Source of the DNA: Diatrype stigma
Taxonomy: Eukaryota > Ascomycota > Sordariomycetes > Xylariales > Diatrypaceae
NCBI GenBank assembly: GCA_022225965.2
Contig: JAKJXP020000021.1
Location: forward strand, 1-64,000
Direction: 5' to 3'
Length of the DNA: 64,000 bases
Shown here in pieces: positions 11,970 through 23,475 of this stretch (within the stretch, counting starts at the first letter, position 1; each line of letters begins with the position of its first letter). The translations under genes and the position numbers were made by a program. The notes under the pieces are model-generated. The model saw nothing but the letters and a program-made list of their open reading frames with translations. It was not told the DNA's origin and made no database searches.

Positions 11970-13268
11970 TTAGAAGAGAGCGATAGCGAGCACACCGGCG
12001 GCGGCGGCGGCGAACTCGACACCCTTGCGGCCAGCGGCAGCAGTGACGATCGGGACCGGGGCCGAGGTCGTGGGGTAGCTGGCAGGCGAGGTCACGGAGG
12101 TGACGATGCTGCTGCTAGGGGTGACGACAGGGTAGGTCGTGGGCACCTCAGTGGTGGGGTACTCGGTGGTGGAGGGAATGACAGTGGTGGGGTACTCAGT
12201 CGTGGGAGGCGCGACAGTGGTAGGGTACTCGGTGGTAGGAGGGACGACAACAGTCGTGGGGTACTCAGACGACACAGTCGTAGGGGGCACGACAGTGGTG
12301 GGGTACTCAGTGGACTCAGTCGTAGGGGGGACGACGACAGTAGTAGGGTACTCAGTAGTAGACTCAGTCGTGGGGGGCGCGGCAGTGGACGGGGTCACGA
12401 CGCTCGTAGAGTACTCAGAGGTAGTAGGGTACGAAGTAGGCACAACCGGGGGCAGAGTAGGGTACGAGGTAGCCTCAGTCACAGTGGAGGAGGTGACGGG
12501 GCAGACCGTGGTGCCGATGACGATGGTGGAGGTCGTCAGGCTGGGCTTAGACGGGCAGTTCGTGACGTCCGGAGCGCACGCAGTGACGGTGCTCACGATG
12601 GTGGAGTACAGAGTCGAGGTGGTGGACTCAATGGGCGCCGACGTGGTGTTGTAGTACACTCCCGTGCTGGAAGTCGTAGGCTTGACAGTGGGGTAAGTAG
12701 CCACGCTGGTGCTGGTGCTGGTGACCGCCGGGGGGGCAGTGGTGGGGTACACCGGGGTGGTGACAGTCACGGGGCAGTCAGTGATGGTGAGGGTGGTGGC
12801 CTCGGTCACGGTGTAGGTGTTGGTGCCGTACGTGATGGTGGTAGGCTCCGGGCAGTAGGTCTCAGTCGAGGTGATAACCTTGGTGGTGTAAGACTCGGGC
12901 ACACCGGGGTAGGTGGTAGGAGTAGCCGTCACGTAAGCACTGCTGCTCTCGGAGGTGACCGGGCAGACGGTGGTGGTGATGGGAATCACCTCGGTCGTCT
13001 CGTGAGGTCCAGCAGGGCAGTCAGTCACGCTCGCGGCACACGACGTAACAGTGTAAGTACGGGTGCTGTAGATGGTCGACGTGGTGTACTGGGTGCTGGA
13101 GCTGGAGCTGGCGCCGGTGCCGTAGACACTGGAGCTGGAGGCAACGGAGCTGGAGGCAACAGAGCTGGAGGTGCTGTTGACGAAAACAGGGTAAGACACG
13201 ACTGGGTAAGCAGCCTTGGCCATGCCGGCCATGGCAAGAGCCCCAAAGGTAGTCTGAACACCGCGCAT
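11970..13268 (-). CDS. GPI-anchored Ser/Thr/Pro-rich cell-wall protein with tandem repeats
   Basis: Intron-free frame of 432 residues. It starts with a signal-like segment ([20 protein letters not shown]). It ends with a GPI-attachment pattern: a small-residue/charged stretch ([11 protein letters not shown]) followed by a hydrophobic tail ([13 protein letters not shown]). The body is almost entirely Ser, Thr, Pro, Tyr and Val. Three Cys-containing modules of the type [13 protein letters not shown] and TTVCPVTS are spread through the first 270 residues. From about residue 290 to 385, a unit of the form [12 protein letters not shown] is repeated at least seven times with length variation. Such proteins are heavily O-glycosylated and linked to wall glucan. 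No enzyme domain is present. A 468-residue open frame on the other strand is a composition artefact of this gene. Confidence 0.88.
   Translation of the reverse strand: MRGVQTTFGALAMAGMAKAAYPVVSYPVFVNSTSSSVASSSVASSSSVYGTGASSSSSTQYTTSTIYSTRTYTVTSCAASVTDCPAGPHETTEVIPITTTVCPVTSESSSAYVTATPTTYPGVPESYTTKVITSTETYCPEPTTITYGTNTYTVTEATTLTITDCPVTVTTPVYPTTAPPAVTSTSTSVATYPTVKPTTSSTGVYYNTTSAPIESTTSTLYSTIVSTVTACAPDVTNCPSKPSLTTSTIVIGTTVCPVTSSTVTEATSYPTLPPVVPTSYPTTSEYSTSVVTPSTAAPPTTESTTEYPTTVVVPPTTESTEYPTTVVPPTTVSSEYPTTVVVPPTTEYPTTVAPPTTEYPTTVIPSTTEYPTTEVPTTYPVVTPSSSIVTSVTSPASYPTTSAPVPIVTAAAGRKGVEFAAAAAGVLAIALF
12130..12410 (-). repeat. Coding minisatellite in the wall-protein gene
   Basis: Degenerate tandem units of about 27-42 bases, each encoding EYPTTV(V)xPPTT with a spacer of varying length. 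All changes keep the frame. Such tracts often vary in copy number between strains. Confidence 0.75.
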
Positions 13269-13734
13269 CTTGTTGATTATTAATATTATTATTGGTCGTT
13301 GTTGTTGTAGAACGAAAGTGGTACTCGGTTTTCAGCGAGGGACTATAGTCTTGACAACGTTTCGTTTGTAGTTGCGCAAGCGGAACGAGTGACTTGGCAG
13401 TATTATGTACGGGGTGAGGGAGGAAAGGAAGGAAAAGAAGCAAACGTGGAGGGCAGACCCGGGGGGTTCTTATGTCTCCTGCAGGATACCCTAATGCCCT
13501 ACGGCGACTGAACAAGCGAACGAACGAACGGCCGGTACAGTCATAACGTAGTGGAGGGCTTCTCTCTCAGCCTCTCGTTTCTTCTCGTGTTCCCCTGCAA
13601 AGTGGGAATCTGACCCGAGGTGCCAACCATGCTGTCTCCTACAGAACATCCTACTACAGCTCACTACGTATGCCGGCGGCGACTAGCTCCAGCTTCGTCG
13701 CTACGTAGTACTACGGTAGTAGCATGCTTAGGCA

Positions 13735-13782
13735 GGACAAGGTAGGACAGGACAAGGACAGGACGGGACAGGACAGGACAGG
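13735..13782. repeat. Microsatellite of aggac units
   Basis: About nine copies of a 5-base unit aggac/gggac with small variations. Confidence 0.8.
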
Positions 13783-15050
13783 GGTTGACACATTCCACAG
13801 GCACGGACAGGCTCCGAGTTGAGCCGCCGCCGCCGCAAAAGCTCGAGGCTTGGTCAACTGCTTGCCAGCAAAGTCAATGATTCTCGCAAATCCTTCAGCT
13901 AGAGGTGGCAATAGCCAACGAGCGAGCGATACCACTGCTTGTTATTACCTATTAAGGAGTGTTAAGGCCTGTCAAAGTCTGTTAACAGTGTCAAGAGTGT
14001 GAAGGGCCCGTTGGACCCGCGCGCAAAAGCAACTCGATGCGACGTCGATGTCTGTGATTGGCCTGTCTACGCTTAAGCGATTGGCCGTCGTCGGGCGTCT
14101 GCTGTGGAGACGACAAGCTCATACCAGTCCGATACCAGCTTAGCTTATGCTCATACCCCTGACTGCCCTGGACCAACCTGGGTTTAGAGGATCCCATCGT
14201 TCCCATTGAATACGGATGGAGCCAGTTATTTGCAGGATTCTAGCCCGCCTGGCTGCCCACCAAAACCCGCCAAGACTCAGCGATCAAGATTTGTTTACTG
14301 GAGTCAGCTGGGTACTTCGGGTAGATACTTCACACCTATGATCTTAGTAGTACTCACTCACTCCAGTTGATCGCCCGTCCATCAATTGCGGATACATAGT
14401 ATACACAGCTATTAAACTTTATTCTGCATTTGCATGTAAACATTCGCATCTAGACAGGAAAGAACACTATACTAGGTATATAGTAGATATGCATCCCTCC
14501 TTAGCACGTTGCTACTATGTACCTATAATCAGTCATCCTCGGGCTTGGCGACCGAAAGAGGCTCACGTTGTTTACGTCCACGTTTGTGTTTCTCTTATGT
14601 CAGCTTCATCGGATCTCGGTACGGTACTTGTACGTAGTACCGTTGGATCAGCGTAACCCATGCCTTGCCGTGCTACCGTGGGGCAACCTTTCCGCCGCTT
14701 TCCCAGGTCTATGGGCCTTTTCGGGTGGTGCCGTACTAATTTACGTCGTAGCACTATATTTTTCAAGTGTGATGGGAATTTTAACCATCCGAACACAACA
14801 GAAGGATTCAAACGCACACAAAATAGTTCTGGTATGAGTTGGTGACAGCCAACATCATACCACAATGAACGAATCAATCGGACTCTGACCGTTGTCACCA
14901 GGTAACGTCGTTGTTGGTGGAGTGGATGGGATTTTGTTCGGCTTGATTGAACGATGGAACACGACAGTAGCGTCAAGCCCGCAAGCCATTTTGTGGCAAC
15001 CTTCTCTGGAATATGAATTATGACGTACTAATCCCTGCCACTTCCTCAGT

Positions 15051-15080
15051 CTAAGGCCCTCTAAGGCCCTCTAAGGCCCT
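15051..15080. repeat. Three exact 10-base tandem copies
   Basis: The unit ctaaggccct occurs three times head to tail without change. Confidence 0.9.
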
Positions 15081-15152
15081 GAGCTGGGCCGCTTCCGCAG
15101 CACTCAGCAGTACCTAGTCTGTATACGTCGTAGCACTCCCTCTAGCAGCAGG

Positions 15153-15234
15153 CTACTATACAGCTATACAGCTAGCTACACAGCTACTGTAGCTATACAG
15201 CTAGCTATACAGCTAGCTATACAGACTACGATAC
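15153..15234. repeat. Tandem tract of ctatacag / ctagctacag units
   Basis: Seven or more units of tatacagctagc type in a row, with one inverted-looking interruption near 15187. No function is implied. Confidence 0.8.
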
Positions 15235-17708
15235 GGACTACACCCTATCCGACCTGTTGCACTCGAAACCGCGACACCAGCATCGTCCGAGGCCGGTTTG
15301 GTATAGCCTATCTAGTGCCTATCTCTAGCCCAGTCGCCAATGCGCCAGCCACTTACCAAGAGAATTCCATCGAATAACGTTATAAATGTTTATCAGAAAT
15401 TTCTTCCTCCAAGCTACCAGTCGCTACCTACTCCAGGCTAGCAGTGGTGGACACTGGAGGTCGACTAAAGATCGGATCGCACTAGTTCCCTGTTAACGAC
15501 GAGGGACAGGGGCGGGGAAGGCCTGTTGCCCGGCCAGACCGGCAAACCGGGCGCCCAGCAGCCTTGAATACGGGTCTCACACGTGCAAATTGCAACAGAT
15601 CAAGAGACGCCATGAAAGGTTGTTTGCTTTCTCGGGTCACTTGATCTGGTAGTCATCCGTGGCATCGTATTCAAGGCACTGGGTGGGCTGTCTGGTCTAA
15701 CTCCATAGCTTATAGGTGCTGTGAATAGCTGGCGTAGCGGCATCGATGGCTTTCTGAACCCAACATTCACACATTCCAGCATCACTCCACTGTTCCCCAA
15801 TAGCCCTACCAAATGGCACAGTGCCGGTAAGGCGGTCAGCTTTTCCTCATAGGCCGAGCTTTGCAGCTATACTATGCTATATCGCTACAGTCAGGCTGAC
15901 CTGCATGAGAAATGGGCCGATTTGAGCGGCTTACACCGGAACATGCGGAGATCAACGAAAGACATGGCTTATCGATAGAGCACAGAGGAGAGGATTAGGA
16001 AACAAACTCTGTGATCAGATTCCCATCTGCCTCTCAAGCCTGTTATTACCTGGTAGTTCATAAGATGAGGGCATCGACCACAATGTGGTTGGTCCTTCCG
16101 AAAGTACTGACGTCGGTTCTATATATAGTCTTATTAAATCGCTACATATTGGCAAGGATTCTGAATCCTCGACGTGAATATTTTTCCGGCTACTGATCCA
16201 AACAACCAACTGCGGCTCGGCCCAGAATAATCTACTGATTGGGTTGATGGATTTCAACACTGAGTTTTCCAGAGGGTATCTCGATTTTGTTAGCACCAAC
16301 ACTAGATACATAGATGTAAGCGGATACGAGATTTAACTGATGTTATTTGGCGAGAAGATGCCATCCATGCCATCCATCCATGCCATCCTTCTTTCAAGAT
16401 AAGCGATCAGTGGGTGGCTCCATCAAACCATCGATTCGTTCTGTTGGTCTGAGCTTGGCTGGCAACATTTAACACACCATAGTCGTCCTTTACACGCACA
16501 GTGTTCGAGTAACTTCGAAGGCTATTTTCCCACAAAGCCCACAACGGGTGATTTGCGGGACTATAGCCGTCGATGGAGTCTCCTCTGTATGAAAATCCTG
16601 GTAAATCCGCTGAAACTCCAGTTTACAATGGGACTATTCCCAATCCCGTTCATTCAAAATTCCATATCACCTCGAAAACTCTTCATTGCTCGCTACTTGG
16701 CGTCCAACATGATGAGATCCCAATGTTGGTGTCCTGGTTAGCTTGGACAACCAACGTCGTCTCGGTATCGTAAGGAGCTCCGGAGCTAACCTGGTCCCGA
16801 GGTAAGGCTTTACGAGCTATCACCTCCGAGGCTGTTGCTTACCGTATCCCTGCTTCATGGGTATGACATCACTTGGTAAAAGTGGCTCATTGTATCGTAA
16901 AATATGATAGACCGAAACCATCGGACCAACTTTACATACAGTCACGAGGAACACGCCATAAATAGTACGCACTTCATAACTTTTCCGAAAATGAATCTGA
17001 GTGAAGCATATATATTTGGATACACATACGAAAAGTCAGTGCGAAGAAGAAACTTGCTCTTAACGTCTTGTTATCATGATATGTATACGAGCCCTGCATA
17101 CTCAACTATTCATCGTGTTCCATTTCCCGTCAACATCGTTTTCTATTACGGTTCTATTCACTACTAGTATAAATTATATAACAATGAATAACGACTCTCG
17201 TTTCGATAATACATAGTACCTAGATCCATGCAATACCACGAGATACATTATCATACATTTTTGAAACCCCTTTTGTATGAACATACCTGCACGCATATTG
17301 AAGTCAAATATTTTGAGGCCTTGAAATTGCAGATAAGATGGTGAGATGATATTGTCGAGTGATCGTGTCATAATCTGCTCAAGATGCACCATTTATTGTT
17401 TCCATATCACGAGATATCGAACTGGTAAATGGTCAATGTTTGTCCTGAAAGCTGCACTTATATTTGTCGCTTGGCTCAAGACAGCTTGCGTCATGCTCTG
17501 CTCCACTCGGGATGTTCTGCCTTGATCTGTATTCGTCTTGGCCAGATGATCAACCATCTATACTGCTTGGCATGATGAGGTCGGTGGCGCTAAGTGACAA
17601 CTAAAGTGAACGTGGGGTTCATATCCCCCTATATTCTCAAAATCATCTGCTATTATCACCAGGACACCACATCACAATTGCAGATATTAACCGAAGACTC
17701 CGTTGAAT

Positions 17709-18598
17709 ATGAGCTCATACGGCAACAACGGCAATTCTGGGCGTAGTGGTAAGCTTTTGTTCTCCCCCAGATCTCCACGCCTGTCGGGGTTATGAGCACT
17801 GACTCGTGTTTTGTAGCCCATTCTTACGAGACAACGGATGGGAATGGCCCCCGTGGCCACAACTCCGGTCATGAATCCCCCGAGCCCAGGAGTAACTACC
17901 AGCCTTCACGAGAAAGTGACAGAAGAGGCGGCTACCCCGACGACAATGGCGGAGGCCGTGGCACTTATGGTGGTAGGGATGAGAGCGAGCCTCGAGTCGA
18001 TGACACTCACGGCACTGGGCTCGGCGGCGGTGGCCGAGGTAATGGCAGCTACAGCGGAGGTAGACGTGACGATGACTCCAGACATGGCAATCCCTCGTCC
18101 ATGAGCAGACCGTCGGGATCTGGGGATGGGGACTACAGAAATGATTCCCGAGAGCACGAAAGCTATGGTGGTGGGAGACAAAATGGCAACCCTGGTTATA
18201 GCCATGACACAAACTCTTCCGGGAATGACCGCCCCAGCCATTCAAGTGGCAACTATGGAAATAGCCGCCGAGACGATGAGACTCATGATAGTGGGCGGCG
18301 GAACGACACGTCCAGCTACGGCAGCCACACCTCATCGTACGGTAATGATCCTCCGGGGAAGTCTGGTGGACATAGCACGGGAGGTGGCGATGGTAAAGAC
18401 TATAAAGCCCACGACTCCTCTCAAAGGACCGAGAGCCACGAAGCTAAGACTAGCTCTGGTGGAAGTGTCCTAGGGGGTCTACTTGGTGGCAAATCCGAAA
18501 AGAACGATGATGATAACAAAACTTCCAGGAAGGAGGATGAGTCTTTCACAGACAAGATCATTCAGGGTGTTGCGGACTACGCTAAGAATAAGTGGTAG
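17709..18598 (+). CDS. Disordered Gly/Ser/Asn/Asp-rich hydrophilic protein, two exons
   Basis: Exon 1 is 17709-17748 and exon 2 is 17817-18598. The 68-base intron has a GTAAGC donor and a TTGTAG acceptor, and the joined frame encodes 273 residues starting MSSYGNNGNSGRSAHSYE. About 200 residues are low complexity (Gly, Ser, Asn, Arg, Asp, His), with SSYG and GGRRDD-like motifs. The last 60 residues differ: SVLGGLLGGKSEKNDDD, then a charged linker, then ESFTDKIIQGVADYAKNKW, which should form an amphipathic helix. There is no signal peptide or membrane segment. The pattern suits a dehydrin-like, stress or RNA-condensate protein, but no family is certain. A CCCCCT stress-element core lies about 80 bases upstream. 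Confidence 0.75.
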
Positions 18599-19627
18599 CT
18601 TGATTGGCGGTTTGAGACTATATATAGAGCAGAGAGCGAAGTGCAATAGTGCAGGAAGAGGCTATTGAACGAATGCGATCTTTTGACTCTATATGAACTG
18701 AGCCAGTTGTGGAAGGCATCTGATACTTGTCGGGCTGGTTGTAGAAGAGTATTACAACTTGGCATTGTGAATAATGTTTCTGGTTGAATCACCATATTCC
18801 ACCGCACCCTATGCATCCAACAGCAAGTAATGATAGCTTTCGTTCAGCAAATGGTAACATGATATGATTTTCAATACCCCTCTCCCCCTTTTAATGCTAA
18901 CCTCCCCCCCCCCCCCCCCCCCGGGGTCCGATATGTTTGTACCTGCGCATTTTCAGTGATTCCCCTGAGACCCCCTTACTGATATAAGAGCCATATGCAT
19001 GCTGAAAGAATACAGTAAACTGAATTCATCAAATTGTTGTCCAATGCTATATTGCCCCATTTCGAACGGCAACCTTATGATGTGGATACAATCTCCCCTG
19101 ATTCGAAATCTATATGTGTGATAAGGCAAATGGTCGTGCTATAACATTTCGAATCTACTGTGGGCGGGTTGTCGCAAGTATGGCAGGACAGTCGTATGTC
19201 GATTCAAAAAAGTCAGGCATGAAACTGAGGTGTATACAGCAGTGGCCATTAATAATGTTCGAAAAGCGACAATCACGAGGTGCCTAGACTTTCCGAACAA
19301 GGGTTCTCCTCATCGGCCGGTGAATTGGGCCTTTTCCGGCAGGTCACAGCGATAAGCCGAAGTGCCTCTAGAACCGATGTGGTATCAACTACTACGTTCG
19401 ATATCAATCCACCTACCAACTATCGCCCATCAATCATCACTTCGTTGCGGCCAAGACATTTTCGCAGGCATAGTGCGTCGGCTATGCAGACAAACAAGGT
19501 GCTCGCGAGCTCTCTACCAAGGTCGCGTAGAATAAAAAGCCCCATGTCTCTCCCAGATGGCTAGACATGTCTGCTGTCCCGTCTACTACGCGCGGACTCT
19601 CACGTCGGGTACATTGCAGCTTCACTG
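18599..19627. other. Intergenic region with poly-C tract
   Basis: Contains a run of 19 C at 18904-18922. The rest is ordinary, and its end is the promoter of the metalloprotease gene. No gene was seen. Confidence 0.5.
18904..18922. repeat. Homopolymer of 19 C
   Basis: Uninterrupted C run followed by gggg. Its exact length may be a sequencing artefact. Confidence 0.85.
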
Positions 19628-21733
19628 TTGCCGAAGATGTGGTTCCCACATGTTGGTGGCGAAGGTTATCGCCGCCAGACGGCCTCAGCGGCCGCCGTTC
19701 TGAACAATTTACTGTTGCTCGCCGCCCATTGTGCTCAAGCTGCGCCGTTCGTCGCCCGGCAAGAGCAGACGAGTGATGACCCGTTTAGGATAATCGACCC
19801 CCAGAACTGGGTCAATCCCGACAACATGACCTGGGCCGACTACAAGGCGCCGCCGGGGACGAACTGGTCGGATCCCACGCGAAAGGGGTCGATCCGCAAC
19901 TTCAACATCGCGCTCGTGGCCGTCGATTACCCGGACATGCCTTTCGTCATCAGCCAAGCCGCCGGGTCCAGCGTCTTCGGCAACCCGCAACCAATCGTGT
20001 CCGGGCTCAACCGGTCAGAAGTCCCCACGTTCTACCGCGACCTGCTGAACACGCCCAATGACCTCAACCAGGGGCACACGCTCCACGAGTACTGGATGGA
20101 AGACTCGGCTGGCCGCTACGGCGTTGACCTGACGGTCTACGGCGCCTACGAGCTGCCCGAAAAGTCGTACCAATACGGCGTGGACACGTCCGGCTTCAAC
20201 CCCGGCGCCTGCCCCGGCGGAGACGAATGCACGTCGGACCTCCGCACCGACGCATTCGCGCTCTGGCGCGCGGACGTCGGCGACGACGAGGCCGACTCGT
20301 ACGAGCTGGCGTTCATCCTGTCAGCAGGGCAGGACGAGTCGTCGACGTGGCAGGAGTTCGGCGAGATGAAGTTCCAGACCAAGGAGGACGTGCCGGACGC
20401 GTTCGGGCCGCCCGACGGCGGCTCGCTCCCCAACTACGCGGCGACCCGGTACGTCGAGTGGACCTCGTGGGCGGCCGCCTCGACCATCTGGCCGAACGCC
20501 GGCGGCGGCTCGTCGACGCAGGCCGAGAGCTCCGGCCTGGGCACCTACGCGCACGAGCTGACGCACCTGCTGGGCATCGGGGACAACTACAACAACCCGT
20601 ACGGCGACCCGGCCCGGCGCGCCTACACGGGGCCCTGGAGCATGCTGTCGCGCGGCAGCTTCAACGGGCCGGGCGGCCCCCACACGCGCTGGCAGATCCC
20701 CGCCCTGCAGGGCGGGTCCCTCGGCTGCCTGCACACGATGCAGGACAAGCTGCGGATCGGGCTGGTGGACAACTCGAGCGTGGTGATGGTGACGCGCGAC
20801 GAGCTCGCGGGCGCGGGCGCCGTCGTCGTCGCGGAGCTCACGGCCCGCAGCGTCGACCCGGGCCCCGACGAGGGCGGGCGGATGGGGATCCTGGTGCGGC
20901 TGGGCACGGACGGCGACGGGGACCTGTCGCCGGCGTGCGACACGGCGACGGATCCGCTGTGCGACGGCGGCGGCTACGACAGCTACAGCGTGGAGGTCGT
21001 GGACCGCATGGGCGCGGACTCGTTCACACCCGATTCCGGGGTCATGATCTCCAAGACCAAGGACGAGGACGCCCAGCCGTTCCAGTGGACCATCGACGCG
21101 AACCCGCAGGACATCGGCGTCGTTGACTTCTACCGGCCCGGCGACGGCTCCCCGGCCATGCTATCCGTCGGCGACTACCGCCAGCTGGCCGACGCGCTCT
21201 TCCACGCCGGCACCCGCAGCGGCAGCCAGTTCGAGCACGTCGACGAGCCCAACCGCCTGCACCTGTACGTCCTCGACGTGGCCCGTGGCGCCGACGACGG
21301 AGTCCTTCGCTACACGGTCGGTGCGCGCTCGCTCGATGGCAAGGGCGCCAGCGTGTACGGTCTGGGGCTAGGGGACGGGCGCGTCGCCAGGGGGGGTTCT
21401 TCGGCCGTCACCACCACTGGTGTGACGTGCGCGTTCGAGCTCTCCAACACAGGCACATATATCGGCAATGGAAGTAATGCGAAAGCTGCTGCTCAGGATC
21501 TGACGCCCTACCTCGCCGACGTGTACCGGCTGAGCGTCGAGGTGGACGGCGAGGGGTGGCGCGTCGAGCTGCCAAACGCGCTGGCAACGGCGCCGTTCGG
21601 CGGGTCGACCGCGGCAAACGTTGCGGTTGCTGCGGCTGGCAATGCTACGGCTAGTGCGGTTGTCACGCTCATGGTCACATCGGAGTCGGATTCGTCTGTT
21701 AGCGCTACGAAGGAGTGTCGGGTTACGAAGTAA
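19628..21733 (+). CDS. Secreted M6-type zinc metalloprotease
   Basis: Intron-free frame of 701 residues, predicted to cut proteins outside the cell. The zinc site HELTHLLGIGDNY starts at His309 (His309, Glu310, His313, Asp319) and matches the HExxHxxGxxD type of the immune-inhibitor-A (M6) family. Upstream are FNIALVAVDYPDMPF, the first strand of the M6 catalytic domain, and LHEYWMEDSAGRYG, also typical of the family. Downstream are WSMLSRGSFNG, holding the Met-turn-like methionine, and beta-rich C-terminal domains to residue 701. The hydrophobic stretch VLNNLLLLAAHCAQAA near residues 25-40 should be the signal peptide. That leaves a longer polar N-tail than usual, so a start at the internal Met at 19637 is equally possible. 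The gene is markedly GC-rich compared with its flanks. Confidence 0.88.
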   Translation: MPKMWFPHVGGEGYRRQTASAAAVLNNLLLLAAHCAQAAPFVARQEQTSDDPFRIIDPQNWVNPDNMTWADYKAPPGTNWSDPTRKGSIRNFNIALVAVDYPDMPFVISQAAGSSVFGNPQPIVSGLNRSEVPTFYRDLLNTPNDLNQGHTLHEYWMEDSAGRYGVDLTVYGAYELPEKSYQYGVDTSGFNPGACPGGDECTSDLRTDAFALWRADVGDDEADSYELAFILSAGQDESSTWQEFGEMKFQTKEDVPDAFGPPDGGSLPNYAATRYVEWTSWAAASTIWPNAGGGSSTQAESSGLGTYAHELTHLLGIGDNYNNPYGDPARRAYTGPWSMLSRGSFNGPGGPHTRWQIPALQGGSLGCLHTMQDKLRIGLVDNSSVVMVTRDELAGAGAVVVAELTARSVDPGPDEGGRMGILVRLGTDGDGDLSPACDTATDPLCDGGGYDSYSVEVVDRMGADSFTPDSGVMISKTKDEDAQPFQWTIDANPQDIGVVDFYRPGDGSPAMLSVGDYRQLADALFHAGTRSGSQFEHVDEPNRLHLYVLDVARGADDGVLRYTVGARSLDGKGASVYGLGLGDGRVARGGSSAVTTTGVTCAFELSNTGTYIGNGSNAKAAAQDLTPYLADVYRLSVEVDGEGWRVELPNALATAPFGGSTAANVAVAAAGNATASAVVTLMVTSESDSSVSATKECRVTK

Positions 21734-22788
21734 CAATGGGTGTACTAGTACTTAATTATAGCGGCCAAGTAATATGAATATTCGGGAAAAGAGCGGGAGA
21801 TAATGATTAAATCCCCTGCATGTTTTCGCCGTCTAAGTCACGGACTCGGGTGAGCAGGTGATCGCTTACCGATAAGATGGCCCCTATACAGCGCATTGAA
21901 GGGGCCAGAGACATCCGCCATTCGAATGTAAGGGATTGCTACGATACGTACACAGTGAAGACTTCTGAGACATATATTCTTGGAAAGGTCCGTCTTATCT
22001 GTCCACCGTGGTGCCTGCCCCTTCTGATCAAGGATACTCTAGGCGGGACTCACTATAATATAAGACATAGGGATGAAAACGTGTGTTGAGCTATATTATA
22101 AGGTAATGAGAGATCCGAGTAACACCCGGTGAGGGCCAGTGTCTAATGACTGTAGCTCCAATACGACATACAAAAACAATCCAGCAACGACACTCCCTAA
22201 TCAAAGACCTAGGACAAAAGGAAAAAAGCACGACTATCAAGCCAAGCCAAATAAAAGAGCCTCCAATGTCGACCCGAATTCATCCGAGCTTTAGTTCAGA
22301 CGTACTGCGAAGATTCACGCCGACTCCAACCATATGCCGCTAGGGTATCGAACAATGCTAGGGCGATTTCCCCCCTCAACCTCCGTGTAATGAGAACATC
22401 GAAAATGACCTGAATTCCAGATTTCGAAAGGACTTCAACCAATGGTTGGAAATCGGAAAGGGTAGGGGGGTAATAAGAGGCCTATATGGATATCGTTGTG
22501 CTCGCCCCGTGCGAGCCACCACCACAAAAAGAGGGAAACAGGAAAGAATAAAAATGAAACAAGTTAAGAAAGAGACGAAGAAAATATCAGTGTCCAGTAT
22601 CCAGTGCCGATGGCATAAGAATTTATCCTAGTCGTAGGTCAAGTGGCGCCCTGTCGCATAGAGGGCCACCACTGCTGCTGTCGCTCCGGGGCACCATATA
22701 ACGCTGGCAAGCATCATCGGCTGGTCGTAAACTGGTGCCTAGACATTGTCGGAGCCTGGTACATAGTGGGGGACGGGACACCCCCCGG
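21734..22788. other. Intergenic region between convergent genes
   Basis: Downstream of the protease gene and downstream of the minus-strand gene at 22789-23475. No gene or RNA was recognised. Confidence 0.5.
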
Positions 22789-23475
22789 CTAGTACGGTTC
22801 CCAGCGGGCGGCCCAACGGTCACTTCGAGGCCGTGGCACACAAAAGGTTGGCGGAATAATTATGATGCCTGTCACATGGCACTGGGGGAACAAGCGCTCA
22901 AAGTTGCCAGCGGGCCGGTAGCTTTCCAGGTCAGGCCTGGGAGCAGCAGGGGTTTCAGTAGTAGTCGTAGCCTGAGGTAGAATGAGGAACATGGGACCGA
23001 TGACGTTCGACGAAGTATGCTGGGTTATATCAATGGTACCCAGAGAGAATGCCAGTCGTTGTGTTGTCTGTGAGTTGACGCTGGAAGGCTGGTTAGACGA
23101 GCCTTGGGCAGCGGTAGTGCTGGCCGGTTCTGCCTCCTCTTCTTCGGCTTCCTCCTCTTCTTCGGCTTCCTCCCCTTCTTCGGCTTCCTCGTTGGAGGGC
23201 ACCTGGCTTTGGGTTCCCTCCTGAGCCACTTCTAGGTGGTACGAAGAGCCGTTCTGGGACTGTGTTGATTCTCGTGTGGTAGTAGGCGAAGGGGGCGTAT
23301 AAGTTGGGGATGCAGTCCGATGAGAGCGGCCAGTGCCGTTTACCTCATTGTCGCCCGACAACGTGGTAGACTTCTCAGGGGGGGCTGTGCTGCTTCTCCA
23401 TCTATGCGAATCGGATGAACTCTCCACGGTTGAGTCTGATACAGGCTCCTTCGTGGGAGTGTGAACAGACTCCAT
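22789..23475 (-). CDS. Putative acidic disordered protein
   Basis: I start the protein at the Met at 23475, giving 228 residues. The frame stays open upstream to 23790, but that part reads like leader sequence. Residues 1-90 are Ser/Thr/Pro/Glu-rich. Residues about 95-118 form a nearly pure Glu/Ala block (EEAEEGEEAEEEEEAEEEEAE), encoded by repeats of ttcttcggcttcctcc on the plus strand. The remainder is polar with one hydrophobic patch, SNVIGPMFLILPQ, and a C-terminal GIIIIPP. There is no signal peptide and no known domain. It may be a real lineage-specific gene or a chance frame kept open by the repeat. Confidence 0.4.
   Translation of the reverse strand: MESVHTPTKEPVSDSTVESSSDSHRWRSSTAPPEKSTTLSGDNEVNGTGRSHRTASPTYTPPSPTTTRESTQSQNGSSYHLEVAQEGTQSQVPSNEEAEEGEEAEEEEEAEEEEAEPASTTAAQGSSNQPSSVNSQTTQRLAFSLGTIDITQHTSSNVIGPMFLILPQATTTTETPAAPRPDLESYRPAGNFERLFPQCHVTGIIIIPPTFCVPRPRSDRWAARWEPY

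Larger units (their letters stand above)
13269..17708. other. Long gene-free region with several simple repeats
   Basis: No gene could be supported across 4.4 kb. The start is the promoter of the minus-strand wall-protein gene. Inside are an aggac-type tract (13735-13782), three exact ctaaggccct units (15051-15080), a ctatacagctag-type tract (15153-15234) and a gccatccat-type tract (about 16360-16395). Open frames of 60-130 codons occur on both strands, but none has family resemblance. A CCCCCT motif (stress-element core) lies at 17626-17631, upstream of the gene that starts at 17709. Confidence 0.5.

Noticed and set aside
11877..13283. 468-codon open frame on the plus strand opposite the wall-protein gene
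   Set aside because: It is the antisense of a Ser/Thr/Pro/Val-rich gene. The translation is a Gly/Arg/Asp/Ser composition artefact without signal peptide or domain, and the minus-strand protein has a signal peptide, GPI signal and in-frame repeats.
20227..21126. 299-codon Arg/Gly/Ala-rich frame inside the metalloprotease gene
   Set aside because: Shadow frame caused by high GC at third positions; the M6 frame has the zinc site and signal peptide.
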